Part shown: positions 22,071 to 34,700 of the stretch, piece by piece
Numbering within the stretch: the stretch's first letter is position 1
How the letters are laid out: every line of letters begins with the position of its first letter
Assembly (NCBI GenBank): GCA_017562135.1
Contig: QEYB01000550.1
Location: forward strand, 62,001 to 126,000
Source: Dipylidium caninum
Lineage: Eukaryota > Platyhelminthes > Cestoda > Cyclophyllidea > Dipylidiidae
DNA: 64,000 bases
Reading direction: 5' to 3'
Translations under genes and position numbers: made by a program
Notes under the pieces: generated by a model
What the model saw: the letters and a program-made list of their open reading frames with translations, nothing else
What the model was told of the DNA's origin: nothing
Databases searched by the model: none

Positions 22071-22319
22071 ATTGGTGAATGCACTATGGTCAATTGATGA
22101 GTGGAAGCCTTGAAGCATCTCTGTTTCCAGTACACTATCTTACCTGTAACCGGAAAGATCTGTCACATCTTACAGCATACAATCCGGCAATAACGGCTCC
22201 CTCTGGTCCACACGAGAAGATTTGAAAGCATAAGTTTTAGTCTTTTGCTCCGCAATGAGTGTGAACACTCTAGCTGTGCCAGTGGAGTCTATTCCAAAAC
22301 AGGTGGAGTCCGTGGCTGG

Positions 22320-22650
22320 GAAAGGAGCAAGAGTGAAAGCAATTGATAGGTGACGGTCTGTTGAACGACCATATCGTCCGTGCCTACTAGAGTGCGCATC
22401 GTCGTCCAAGCAATTTTTGGTGCGCCGGATGAGGATGTTCACCAATTACACTGACATCCCCATTAGATCGACGCGAACTCTGATGGTTTCCGATTGCACG
22501 TGAACGACAGTCGCAGTGTAAGCAGACATTACCCAATAATGTAAAGCTACGCACAAGCGAAAACTTCCTGAGACTATAGTTTACTTCGAGGGGAGTGTGA
22601 AGCGAAAGGAGAAATTGAAACGGGACGTCCCGAACTGATTAGGTGATTTA
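22320..22650 (+). repeat. Direct repeat family R4, copy 1
   Basis: This block aligns in the same orientation with 24,530-24,850. Shared landmarks are AAGCAATTGATAGGTGACG (AGCAGTTGATAGATGACG in the partner), GACATCCCCATTA and the AGTGGAAGGGAAAG-like purine stretch before the GTGATTTA motif. Minus-strand frames in both copies contain TDRHLS or THRHLS but are otherwise unlike. Confidence 0.7.
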
Positions 22651-22689
22651 TAGGGAAGAAGTGACAATTAGCGACGCAAGAACCGTGAA

Positions 22690-23010
22690 GGCATATTTTC
22701 CAACGCAGGTGTTTGGGGAAGGGCCACGAGCGAGATCGCTCATGAGAGAAAAATAGGTGTACATCTGGCGGAACTCAGCTCTCAAGCTGGGCAAAATGTT
22801 GCAAGGCGGTGCATGCGACATCGTCGTACGACACCGTAAATTAAGCTGTTTGTGGATAGCAGTCCGTATTGTCAAAGCGCGTCAGACAGAATAAGACTAT
22901 TACGACATTTGATGCAACCGAAGAGTTCTTCTACTCCCTCGTTTTTAAAAAAGGGGCAGAATGAGGAAGCAATGGTATCGTATATCGGAATCATCCCTCA
23001 ACGTCACTTC
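22690..23010 (+). repeat. Direct repeat family R5, copy 1
   Basis: This block aligns with 40,050-40,355. Landmarks are GGCGGTGCATG (22,805), the CAGACAGAATAAGACTAT region, and AAAAAGGGGCAGAATGA near the end. The match ends around the ACGTCACTT at 23,003. It directly follows R4 copy 1, but R4 and R5 are not adjacent elsewhere. Confidence 0.7.
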
Positions 23011-24529
23011 GGATGTCACTTTTTTTTCAATACTGTTGTCCTCTAGTGGCAGTCCTTTATCGGTCTTCCACATTTCCATCTAGAGATAACTTCGTAGTCA
23101 GTACTTCCACATGCCTTTCCGTTGATCAGTTCGGCTGTTACATGGGTAAATGGTATCTTATCATCCCTAGGACTACAAAGGTAAACAGCAACACGACAAA
23201 GCCACACCGTCAGGCACGTCATGCCAATCACAGTGTCAGTGAAAACAGCATTGACGATTGGTGATTTGGACTTAAGCCTAGCGTTCTTACGTGCATGATA
23301 CAAGGACTTGAGAGTGCAAAAATGTTGAGTATAGCCTAAGCATGAACCAGAGATGATCAAATAAGCAAAGTAAACAATGAAACACAATAATTAAAGGACT
23401 AATGAAAGTATGAACAAGCTTAAATATGTCACATAAGCAAAAGGTAGCAGGCAAAATGTAATTCTGCAGTAATGTGCGCCAACTGGAGTGTTGTAGGAGA
23501 CGGTATTACTCTTCCTTATCAAATGCTGATTGACTGCATTGTCGGCCGCACCTTTTATATATAACTTTAAAAATAATCAGGGTATTGCGCTCGTCATCAA
23601 AATATCCTACTTCTAACAATCCACTGCAGCTGATAGATGTGATGTCAACCCCCGAAAGAAGAAATTTTCGCCCCTAATCTCAATCACTGACGGAAAAGCC
23701 GACGAAGTATACAACAATGTCCTAATACAAATAAAACTATCCAGCGCTTATTTATTTATTCATTAGTAATAAGGGGCGCAAAAACACATCTAACTCCAAA
23801 CAATAAACAAATAATACAATATTATTTCATTTGTAATGGGCTAAATGGCAACAAAAACTACACCCCTATCAAACCTTCCTTCACAAGAAACCGCAAATAA
23901 ATATAAGAACAGTAATTGTAGCTTCAGCACGAACATAGGTAATCATCACGTCAGGCAAAACGAAATAAGGCAATTTCAGCACAAAACATGTTGTCTCGCT
24001 TCAAGTTAAGACTTCCATTTTTTCACCATACTTTGACATGAGAAACCAACAGGGGTAAAGCTTTCCACAAATACTTATTCTTTTACGATTAACTAGTGAA
24101 CATAAGGCTTTCTAAACCACGTGGCTCCTCTCATCACCTGGTACAGGACGTCGTCCATTTCTCTGACTCATGTAACTGTTGACAGTTATGGAAGTTATTC
24201 TGCCAATCTGTGTGCCTTTTAGGGTGCAAATTGTTCCCCTTCTTCCTTTATTACAACTTTCCTGCTTCATTTCTTTTTTAATGTGCGTCAAATCTGAACA
24301 ACATGGTCGGCGTAGAACGCGGTTTGCTTATACATGTAATGAGAATGTTTCGGAAAGGCTTCATATACCCTGCATTCGTTTGTGTGTAAACATTGCTTGG
24401 TTACCATATTCACCTCTCGACACTACTTGAATCCACTAAGTGTGTGCACACATTGATATCTAGAGGTGAGGTATACAATTGAGTCTATTCGAGAGCACGG
24501 GGAATCTGTGGCAGGCAGCAGTAGGCCAA
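23011..24529. other. AT-rich intergenic sequence, no supported gene
   Basis: Only short frames are present. From 23.4 to 24.1 kb the sequence is AT-rich with many A-runs. Nothing recognisable was found. Confidence 0.5.
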
Positions 24530-24850
24530 GAAGTGTGCGGTAGCAGTTGATAGATGACGATGTGTTTGAACGATGATATTGTCAATGCCTACGAGTGTAT
24601 CATCGTCCGAACACTTTTGCGTCGCATGCTTAGGGATGTCGTTATTCCATGACATCCCCATTAACTCGACGCCGTGAACGGAAGTGTCAATGAGAAGCCC
24701 GTATCTGCAAGTACGCATTGACCAAAATATTGTGAAATTGCACACATTCGCTGACTTCCTTTTATATTCAGGTGAGATGAAGTGGAAGGGAAAGAAAATT
24801 CAACGGGACCGCGATAATGCGGGGGTGATTTAAAGAGAAACGAGTATTAA
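24530..24850 (+). repeat. Direct repeat family R4, copy 2
   Basis: This is the partner of 22,320-22,650 about 2.2 kb downstream in the same orientation. It has the shared CTACGAGTGTATCATCGTCC and GACATCCCCATTA landmarks. The R5 block that follows copy 1 is not evident here. Confidence 0.7.
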
Positions 24851-27800
24851 AATATGGATGTGAAGAAATCGCTGAAGCTCGCAGAACCGGTGACATCTCA
24901 TTTCACTCTGGCAGCTCATGATGTTGTCGCGATCGAGGTTAGAGGACGCCACTTACACATGACATTAACCCACTCGACGATTTAACAGGCCTATGTGGGA
25001 AAAGTGCTGAGTATTAATTTTCCAATTTTCTTCATCCGCCTGATTTTTCAAAAGGGTTCATTCTAGATAAAGGGTTTTGTGGGTGGGAGACGAGATCTAC
25101 TGAGGGCGCTAAGCAGGCATAATTCACATCGTAATCACTTTCTGTTACCTCAAAGAGCGATACATTTTTTCGTAGGCTTGTCTTTCCTTTCTGTCCCTAT
25201 TTTTGTGCAGATTTTCTTTCGTACCTTCTTCCGTTTGATAAATCTCTCGGGGCGATGGTTGTCATCATCGGGAGAGATTGTCCGACAGTAGAAGATTCCG
25301 CCAATGGTTAGCTGCGAAGGTAAATGCTGGTCAGCGAGGAACTAGCGAGGAACGCACTCTCCACATTGCGAGGACAAGTCGCGCGTACCGTTCTTCTAAA
25401 CCGAATTTTTATAGTTTCGTGTTGAAGTCCACTTAACTGCAACTCGTCACGGAATGACTTTTGTTTAAGTTGAGCTCAATCAAAACTGTCATTCATCCAC
25501 CAAATGATCTCTGCTCGCACGTAAAACCGACTTCCCCACAGTGACCACCTCTACTTGGGTTTGGCATGCGTTTCTCTCTTCCCTTGATCGAGTTCCCCTG
25601 CCGAAATGCTTTTACCGCTCTAATTGCACTAAGTCGACTCGAGTGATGTCATCTTGGGAATTGAAATAGCAACTAATATTTTGTGCACCGGAGGAGTGAA
25701 TCAGACTTGGTAAAGATTCCCACGCACAGATGGGTTGGCTCTCGTTCGTCCGTGATCGCCATGATGAGTGACATCTCGTAGGCGGTTGTGTGGGCATGGG
25801 TTGACAGTTGAGACAGAATAGCTAGTTGGTGACTAGCCACAAATCATTCCGTTCTCCCGAGAGTAGCGGTAGCGTAATTCTAGATAAGTCATGTTTGGTG
25901 GAAACCTGAGATGGAAAGAAGTTCTTCAAGAAAACGCACATTCCTTGAGTCGTTTAGCAACATCAGGTACACCAACAAATCATGTCTAAACAAAACGAAT
26001 ACAAACTTTCGGACAAAAACAGTGTAAATTCATACTTGGAGGAAATGAGATGAAATAATTTGGGATGACATTGTGAAGGTCGACCTCGGTAGCCACCGTC
26101 TAGCAGTGGACGTTATCTCATCGAGACATCTCACACCCATTATTCACATGCGATGCTATGGGACGGTCGTACGAAGCGCACGGTGCGAAGTCATGACGGA
26201 TTTTTCTTGCTCCATGGTTCCCTGACGGGGATGATGGTTGTTTCCACAGACCAACGGTTAGTCGTGTGATAAGTGAGAGTCAGTCGTTCTTGCCTCTAGT
26301 CTATGCGTACCACATGTCGCATAATAATGAGAAGGTTTTCTCTGAGGACGTCATGTTTCAGCGCCGATTGTCAAGACACCCATTATGAGGATGACGCTTA
26401 GGTACAAGGATCCGCCTTTTTCACCAAGCCTACCAGCACCATGGGTTCCACCAATGCCAGAGACAAGTGACTCCCGTGCCAATCAACATGGGACAGGATC
26501 AAAAAAACCGCAACAGAATGTGTAAACGCGAGCTTGTTTCCACCTCCTTCTAAACCAACATAGTCACAGGTTAGAAGACTTTTAACGATCACCTTTTAGA
26601 AATTTCGCTGATGTTAACCTTGTTGAGTTAGGAGTGAAAGACTGGGAAGAGATTTATTTGTCGGAACATGAGAGTTCAACCGCACGATCGACTGTGTCTA
26701 ACTAAGGAACCGGCCAGCTTCAAACAATGTTAGTTTCATCATATTTTGGGCATACTCTATACGCACGTGAGGCAGTGCCGACACTCTAAATATTTCGCCC
26801 GTCCTCAAATGATCAACACATATCATATGAGGAAAGACAGCAGATGCAAACCTGTTCAACCCTCTCCACGTGAATGTGTATCCAGCTGCTTTGTCTTCAC
26901 CTGAGAGCGCCTTGGCTACTGGTGGGCAGTAGAGGGACAGGTGAACAGCACTGCGATGACTCGTACTTACGCGAGTGCTGTGCAGTGCGTTTGGAGTAGT
27001 GTTGGCGAAGCGGTGCTCGAAAGATTCGGCATGCTGAGTAGACTTCGATGAATGCTGTTTCTCTAAAATGCGCAGTCTTTCCCTCCGTATGACTCGGCGG
27101 ATCTTGCGCCCTCTGTGGTGTCGATCAGGCAGTGCTACTTAGCAGAGGTCCAAGCGGATGGACATCGCAGCTTGGACCCGGCCGCTTTCTCAACCATCCC
27201 AATTGCAACAGCCTCTTCCTACTCGCCTTTTATGCTACCATTTGTCGCGTTACTCGAGACAGAATTAAACTTTCCATGCACTAACTTTCGTTCGTTTTTC
27301 CTATTCGTTCAGGCATGCTGAAGTAGAACTGCAGCAGTCGGAAGGCGACCGAGGGCACCTTCACTGGCGCATTAGTCAACGGGCCAACTTGGCAACTTAA
27401 GCCTTCTGTTTATCGTCCGCCTTTCCTATCTGTCTACTTCACCAATGAACATGACAACAGCATTTAGAAGAAGAGACGAAGTGTTTCAGAAGGCACAAGT
27501 GGAAGGAGGCACGTTTACTTCGCACTCAAACTGCGCACCTCCTTCATCTACCAATCTGCTCTGGTTGGCCCATACGATTGATGCAATGGTAGAGAGCAGT
27601 CCGATCGGCCTATCGGCTGCCGACCGCTCGCATTGGGGATTAATCGCCCTGCCAGCATCATTACACTCACTGCACAGTCACGTCTTCGCCAAGTGAAAAG
27701 TGTAGTCATGCGGAGACTGCGGGTGGGACGTGTGCCTTCTACTGTTCAATATCACCGGGGCGTAAGAACGAGAGGAAGTACGAAAAGAAGGCAGTCAGAG

Positions 27801-29030
27801 CACGAGACCGTGGTGGGGTTGGCGCATCTCATCGTGACCAAATGGCCTCGAGAGCAGTTTAATGCCAACTGAATAAAACATTAAACTTTACAGATGACAG
27901 CAGGAGCACGTCCAACCGTGATGAACCGCTCGATGTCCTCCACAAATCTACAGCGCCAAATAGCGATGTGGAATGAGACCTTTGCGACTACCTGACATTT
28001 TTTTCGTGTCACGAGCAGATGGTCAGCTACGTGACATGTCGGTGAAATGGCAATCGGGACAAGCACCAAGCAAACTGTGCACCTGCACCTAGCAGCAAAG
28101 GAGCACCTCTCTGTCGCTCAATGCTTTGAACAGGCACAAATTCTGGCCTGGGCTGGCATCCCTGGCTCAGCACTCATCCTCGTCCTGTCGGTTTTGTCGC
28201 ATATTCTTTGATAGGCGTTGGTCATTGCCACGGTGTGACGCCTATACGTGACCTGTCAACTTTCCTCTTCTCATACGTGTCAAAAAAGTATGATCTTGCA
28301 GGAGAAACAACACACCAGTATGTCCAGCATTTGCACGAGTTTCAGTCAACGTTGCGTCTTTACGTAGTAGTTTCGAGGAGCAAAATCGTTCACTCTGGCA
28401 CGTTCGGAGCCAAGTTGTAGTCAGCTATACGCTCTCCTGCCTGTTATTTGTGAAAGATCACCCATTTTTCAGCTCGCACTCAAATTGTCTTTGTGGCCAC
28501 TCGGTTGGAGAATAAGGAACAACCACCTAATCTTCGGCCTCATCCTCGCAATTTCTTTTTCCCGCATTCGGTCCTCATCCTTACCCCACGTCGCCGGACC
28601 TTATTGACATAGATTTGTGCACAGCACACGCTCTCTAAAGCTTACATTCATTCAATCAATCACTCCTCTCGCCCTCAAAATCCGCTGAATCCTATGATAA
28701 ACTGCCACTTCCCAGATTCCTTGCCTCTTCTTCTCTCTCGTCAAAGGGTGCTTGTGAAGTATGGTGAACTCCACACTCGCTTCCACCGCCCGTGCCGGAG
28801 AGGACATGCACGTCCAACGTGCCTACTCAGTCAATTTAACGGAAACCTCCCATGTTCGACCAACCCGTGCTCCATCTTCGAAGAAAGTATTTTAAGGTGA
28901 CAGTGTAAAGCACGCGGGCACTCCGATTCGAACGAAACTGAGTGTCTTACATGCGAGCAGCATCTACACTGTTGGTGGTTATGAGTGCAGCAATGAGAGT
29001 GGCCAAGGTTGAAGAAGAATATGCCATGTG
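24851..29030. other. Intergenic sequence, no supported gene
   Basis: These 4.2 kb contain only short overlapping frames on both strands. None shows a recognisable domain and I noticed no long repeat partner within the window. Confidence 0.45.
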
Positions 29031-29396
29031 TCACCTCAAACGTTCGATGTCCAGTCCGGAGGAGAAGGGAACTCGTGCAGGTGTGCCTCTTGAAGTAAAG
29101 ATCACCCTGGCTGCTAGTTTGACAGTTTCGAAATGCTCATTTTTGTTTAGTTCTTGTTCAGTTGCGTCTGAGAAACACACGTTGTCAAGTGAGTTCAAAA
29201 TTCTTACTAATAAATTTAGAATGAAATTGTGCATTTTGCGACGAAGTGTGTGAAGTGATTCGTTGCACACAAGTTTGCCGGACTTCACCAGTTTGGCGGT
29301 GCCGAGGAGTCCCACCTGATCGGTGGGTGCTAGAAACTGATGCAGGCAGAGGGGAATGAGGGGATATTGAGTGCTCTGCATATCCTCCATCGCCAA
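29031..29396 (-). CDS. Unrecognised ORF with coding-like composition
   Basis: This open frame of about 120 codons includes GLLGTAKLVKSGKLVCNES, a mixed hydrophobic/charged helix-like part (MHNFILNLLVRILNSL) and ends GTPARVPFSSGLDIERLR before TGA. A second minus-strand frame, 29,330-29,644, overlaps its start in another register (MENVVKFLFAEEFICNSTHC at its start), so the two could be one gene with an intron or frameshift between them. I do not recognise a family, and no flanking splice site is decisive. It could equally be a chance open frame. Confidence 0.25.
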   Translation of the reverse strand: MAMEDMQSTQYPLIPLCLHQFLAPTDQVGLLGTAKLVKSGKLVCNESLHTLRRKMHNFILNLLVRILNSLDNVCFSDATEQELNKNEHFETVKLAARVIFTSRGTPARVPFSSGLDIERLR

Positions 29397-30076
29397 AACA
29401 CTCGAATCCCTATGTCCGTCAACTGGGTGTTGGTCGACCTCATGTTGGCATCGCTTCTACGTGGACGTTTCGGCTTTATCAAAACGATGCAGTGGCTGAG
29501 CAGAGGCATTAACTGGGAGGTAGATGACTGGAGTCGAATGAGAGAGGTGGGAGCAGAATGAAGCAGAATGTGCTGTTTGCAGTGAGTGCTGTTACAAATG
29601 AACTCCTCTGCAAACAAGAATTTTACCACATTCTCCATATTCACCCGGCCCTCCTCGACTAGCTATCACTTTCCTTGATTAGGGCATAATTTTATAATGA
29701 ACAGTTGCTACAATAACAAAGTGTAATTATCAAAATCTTTCAACCAGTTACTAATCTGCAAGTATAGGGTTTCTGGAAGTCGACAGACCCGCTAGCTGTT
29801 CTGGCGGTCAACGGACGTGGACAACGATTGTCTGTCCGTCAGTGAAGAAGAACTGGGGTCCATCAAAGCTTCGTGTGTGGACAATCGTACAACTGCTGAG
29901 AAGGAAGACACGGCAAGTAAAGAGGGCGAGGAGAAGGTCGACCTTAACCAAAGGCCTAAAGTGGTTTGTGAGGAAGACGATTGCTGAAAGCTTGGACGGA
30001 GTTTGTAAGTGGACGAGAGGTGATTCGTACTCAGGTACACTGTGGCATAATTGAAAGTCGCTCGTTCTTCTCCACC

Positions 30077-30096
30077 GGGGTGGGGTGGGGCGGGGC
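30077..30096 (+). other. Strong G-quadruplex motif
   Basis: Four runs of GGGG are separated by single bases (GGGGTGGGGTGGGGCGGGG). This satisfies the strictest intramolecular quadruplex pattern. It lies just 5' of the inverted R3 copy at 30,400-31,300, outside any supported gene. Confidence 0.85.
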
Positions 30097-30399
30097 GGAG
30101 TGAGTGGGGATGCAACGTCAAAAGGGGAGAGAAGGAAGTCGACTTGCTAATTGACCAGTGATTGTTTTTTCATGCCGACCAGTCGCTTGCAACAGTGGAA
30201 TATTCGTATGTCGAATAAAAATTGTGAACTGCCATCTAGAAAGGAATTCAGCCGCCAAGCCTTGCACACCATCGACAGCGTTGAGCACATTTTATCGTAA
30301 AGTCGATTTGGAGGCGAAAATCATCGCCATCGCTGTTAATTGGAGAGCCTCGCCTCTGGGTAGGGAGGACGGTGGGGCAGTGGGCGATGGTGGCACTCA

Positions 30400-31300
30400 G
30401 AAAATGGATGAGGTGGAGTCGGAGCGGTGGGGAAAGCTTTCGTTATCCCTAATGGCGATATCGGGGCTGGAGGTGGATGTGGAGGGGGACGAGCAGGAGC
30501 AGAGGAATTCCACAAGCCGGGATTTCCCGTCACTCTTTGACGAGGTGGCCATTCTCTCCATGGATGTCCGGTCGAGCAACAGACAAACTTCTCCTCGCAA
30601 AGTGAGTCGCGCTCAAATTGCATTTCTTCTCTCCTCTCCTCTCGCCTCCTCTCGTCTTCTCCCTTCTCATCGCCAATCCTCGTGACTCTTCGCTTCCTGT
30701 TGTCTGCATTGTAGAAGCACATAGCTTCCCGCCTCCTGTGCTCCTTTTGCTGTGGACTGCCCAGCAAATGCGTGCGGGAGAGTGGGGAGCAACACAGAAC
30801 GAGGAACAAAAGGAGAAAAAAATTGAACAAAGTTAAGGCCATACTCTCTTTCTCTCTTCTCCCTTTCTCCATCACTTCCTCTCCCGCTTCCCCTTACCCT
30901 GAGAGTCATCTACATAAGGACATATGATAAGTGTGATATACGTAGCCGGAGCCTAGTTGCAAGCATTTGTGCTCCCCTACGGCTTTTGTCTGCCACACAT
31001 GACATTTTGGTGAGTGGCCTGATAGTCACAAGTGAGAGAAGGGAACGGGGGTACAGGGGATGAGCATGGAGTGGGCAAATGGAGGCAACCTTGCGATGTG
31101 GGAGTGCGGACATGGGGGTTTGGTGGTTTCTGGAAGAGAAAAGTTGGAGTAAGTGGGGCAAAAGTTGTGAGGAAAGGCGCAGTTATGAGACGAGAGGGAG
31201 AGGGAGAGGGAGAGAGGGTAGTGCAGAGGTGTAAGAAACTGTGGCGGGGGGAAGGCGGCAAAGAAGGCTGGGTGATGTCAATCGGAGCATTGTCTCCCCC
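30400..31300 (-). repeat. Dispersed repeat family R3, copy 2 (inverted)
   Basis: Read on the minus strand this block matches the order of 17,985-18,750 and 46,190-46,685. First comes a CATGCTCATCCCCTGT-like segment with GTCATGTGTGG, then ACAAATGCTTGCAACTAGG, then CTCTCCCGCACGCATTTG with CAATGCAGACAACAGG, and then CGCGACTCACTTTGCGAGG. The long minus-strand frames inside it (for example 30,336-30,875) follow the repeat and have low-complexity composition. Confidence 0.7.
31191..31218. repeat. GGGAGA microsatellite
   Basis: Short run of AGAGGG/GGGAGA units inside R3 copy 2. Confidence 0.85.
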
Positions 31301-31589
31301 AGCCCAGTAGCGTGATGAAATGGTCACCTGAGAGAGGAAATGGCGTCCTGCGCTCAAGTAGGCAGAACTTGAGTGGGGCAGAGTGCATGGGGGCGTATTA
31401 CCATTACCAGTGGCCAGATGACTTTTGGGATGCTGCTTGGAAGAGTGTTAAGGATATCTGCGAAGATGGCGCTGATGCAAAGAGCCTTCTTTCGCACTTT
31501 CCCCAACTTTACTCGTCGCCATGAGCTGTCGAGGCTACTTCCCTGCATCGGACCAGTGCTAAAATTACCCTTCTCAGTGATTATTCCCT

Positions 31590-31720
31590 GTCTGACCTGT
31601 TCGGACTTGCGAATAACAGGGCAGTGAGCAGAAGGCATGCGTGCCAGACAGAAGACGAAGAGAGCAACATATGCTCACAATTAGGGTGAGGGTTGACATG
31701 GGGGGAGAAAAAAAGGGCGG
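31590..31720 (+). repeat. Dispersed repeat family R3, copy 3 (partial)
   Basis: GGACTTGCGAATAACAGGGC and ATGCTCACAATTAGGGTGAGG match the same parts of copy 4 (46,310-46,380). It faces the inverted copy 2 about 300 bp away, making a back-to-back arrangement. Confidence 0.6.
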
Positions 31721-34700
31721 GCAAAGAAGCAGGGGATCAGAGGAAGTGGAATCCACCAGACACCGCCGGAGGACGGAAACCTCGTGAGGATGGCCGACTG
31801 TTAACAGGCGGTCAGACGTCTCAAGGCGGAGTGACGTTGTTCCAGCATCCCTTTGTCGGCGGTGATGGTGGACGAGCCTACGCATCGACTGCACGTTCAG
31901 GCTTTTGTTTCGAGTCTTGCTGTTGACGCCAATCCGCCCAACTTACCAATGCTTCCTCACATCCCCATCGTCCGCTTTCGCCAGTCACACCATTGCCAAG
32001 TGAGGGTAGCACCAGCACAGGAGTTCGTGTGAAGAAACGGGGCTTTGGTGAGATGACGTGATTTGACGTGAACATGTCACGTTACCACGGTGAATGGCGC
32101 AAGTTAAGAGATCCCACTTACTCTCTCCCCAAACTTCACTCTTCTTCAGCTCAAGTCATCATTTTTTCTCTGCGATATACCGGATAATCCCATATACACA
32201 CATGATATACACGCATACATCACACCTAGTTGAATACAGAAAATTTCCACATTCTCAATGAGACCACTACCAACTAACAAATGTCCATCTAATTATACCA
32301 ATGACGCAGCACCCACGTCCAGTAAATAAATGCTACGCCCAGTAGGACAAGTACAAAGCCAATCAGCCCACCTGCTAACCTTATAACTCCTACTCGCAAA
32401 ACATTCTACACTATGCCCAAAGGAACATCAAATCCACATACTAGGAAGAAGAACCCTTTACACAAGAGACTTTGCAAGTAACCAATTACTACTATTGCAT
32501 ATACAGATGCATATATGCATATATGCACTAGAAACATGTCACTGAAGCCACAAAACCAGTCAAACTTCTCCAAATATCCACCTCATCTGTGTCCTTTCAA
32601 CAGCGGAAAGTCTATTTTAAACGATTCTTCCCATACTTGACCCTTCGTCTACACGAGGCATCGTCGTCTTTTCGCCAAACTATACCCATCCTCATCATTT
32701 CCTATACTTTCGAAATACTTGCCATTACGTTAAGGGGCCTCGACGGAATGCTCGGTGCCTGGTGCCACTGAATCTCTTCCACACTAAACGCTTTCGTTTT
32801 CTCCACTCTAAGAATATCCCAAATATTTTTCTTTCATCCAATAGCCTTTTGAACGCAATGCTCCCCACCCCACTCATCTCCCACGCTTTACCTGCTATAG
32901 GCATTCAGTGCTTTCGCGGCCACAAGCAAATCGCGTATACTCACTCTAGGATCCCGTGATAGCTAATGGAAAAATTTTTCACAAATGTGTACAATATGGA
33001 ATATTATGACTTCCTCGCTAGTCGCCGCTTAAAACAACTTTCTCGTATCTTGTCCTGCATTCAAGGGTAGAGAAACCTGAGTAAAGTGGTCGTTTACTTG
33101 GCAAATGTTTAAAATATGCTCTGAGGCGTACACTCACAGTAGGAGGATATGTTAGGCTCACAATATGTGCTTGAGTTGGAGAACAGGATATGTGGGAAGA
33201 AGGACGCGTCAGTGAATACGAGTGATGTTGGGTCGGTTGCTCAAAATGGGTTGATTTTGCGGCAATTTCACGCATTTCCCTCTATAAGATTTCACAATGA
33301 ACGACGTCGGCGTGAGAAATAGTAGACGTATTCTTGGTAGATGATCCTTCCGAGAAGAAGCCACTGCACTTGGTTGGACCTTCCCGCTCTTCATACAAAG
33401 TCTCTCGGACAAGCCGTAGGGCTGCAATCGTCTCACCCCCTTCTCAGGTCACCGTTCTGCGGCGATGCAAATGGTGGCTCTAATTGCAGATAAATTCTCT
33501 GCTACCAGCCTACTCTTGGTATTAGGCGGCCACAATTGGCCACTCTTTGCTCACCCTTCGACTGTGTTACAATGTGCACCACTGGCGAGTTAAAACTAAC
33601 TTGTTCATATATTTGCCACCAGCAGCAAAAGAAAGTGGCAGACGGAAAGGGAGAAAGGTGGGGGATATAGGCGACAGATTTTACACTAAGGTGAGTATAT
33701 ACAGTAATCATTACAGTAAGTAAAAAGTGGGGAAAGGCGAAAGACACCTGGTGATGATCAAATATATGAGCGAGAAAAATGTAGAAGATGGGGAAAGTAG
33801 TTGTCTGAGGTGGGGAGTGGGGGGCCAGGACACTCACATGGAGATGGTAATGTTGAGAATACTAGTGGCGGTGATGCCCGTTTCTTCTTACTATCAAACC
33901 AATCTACGAAGAGAAGGGATCACTGCCTGGGCCAATCTCGCAGCATACGAATTGCGAAAGCAACTGTGGGTAGCGAAAAGGCCCTGGAAAACACCATCAT
34001 TTACGCAGTTATCGCCGCAACCTACCTACGCTCTCAGTTAATTTCAATGATAGCATGATCTACTAGCCCATAGGGCAATTCGCCCGCTCAGAAGTCTATA
34101 AGATTCTAAGAAACATACTTGGCAGCACACGTAACATGTCGAAGAAAAGTGAGTTGAGCAAAATGGGCTGCAAACTGCCAACTACATTGTCCAATGCGTA
34201 GGTGAGCAATAAGGCGTGAGTGGTCAGTGGGTAAAGAGCTTCTAAGGAATTCATTTCTTCCGCACGTGTGAGGTCGTAATGACTTTTGTTGTAGGTAAGA
34301 AATTCCCACACCACATGCTGAAGTAAACGTGATGGCCTCGTTGGACGTAGCATTGTTTTGCATCACCTCATACGCTAATCGTAAATTAGGCCAACGCACA
34401 AAGGGCTGCTTTCAGTCGCTTCCACGTTCGCCTGTCTTTCCTCATCAGGAGGGGTGGGAAGTGCCCAACCGGTTACTCTTCAACCCCAACCATTACGCCT
34501 GGCGATACTGTTCCTATTCCTTCCCCCCCCCGCCGACCCTTTAGCAGCTAAGCAATTCACATCGAAAATTGACTCACTTGCTACCACCGAAAGAAGGAGC
34601 CGTAACATATGAGAGCCCCATTATGAGAGAAGTCGCTTGTGTCATCCGATTTATTGAATCCCCAATGGTTGGTCGTCCACACTTAATTAGGTGCTACAGA

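Noticed and set aside
30158..30685. 175-codon plus frame and 179-codon minus frame overlapping each other
   Set aside because: They lie in or beside the R3 repeat, in purine/pyrimidine-rich DNA that produces open frames by composition. No family pattern.
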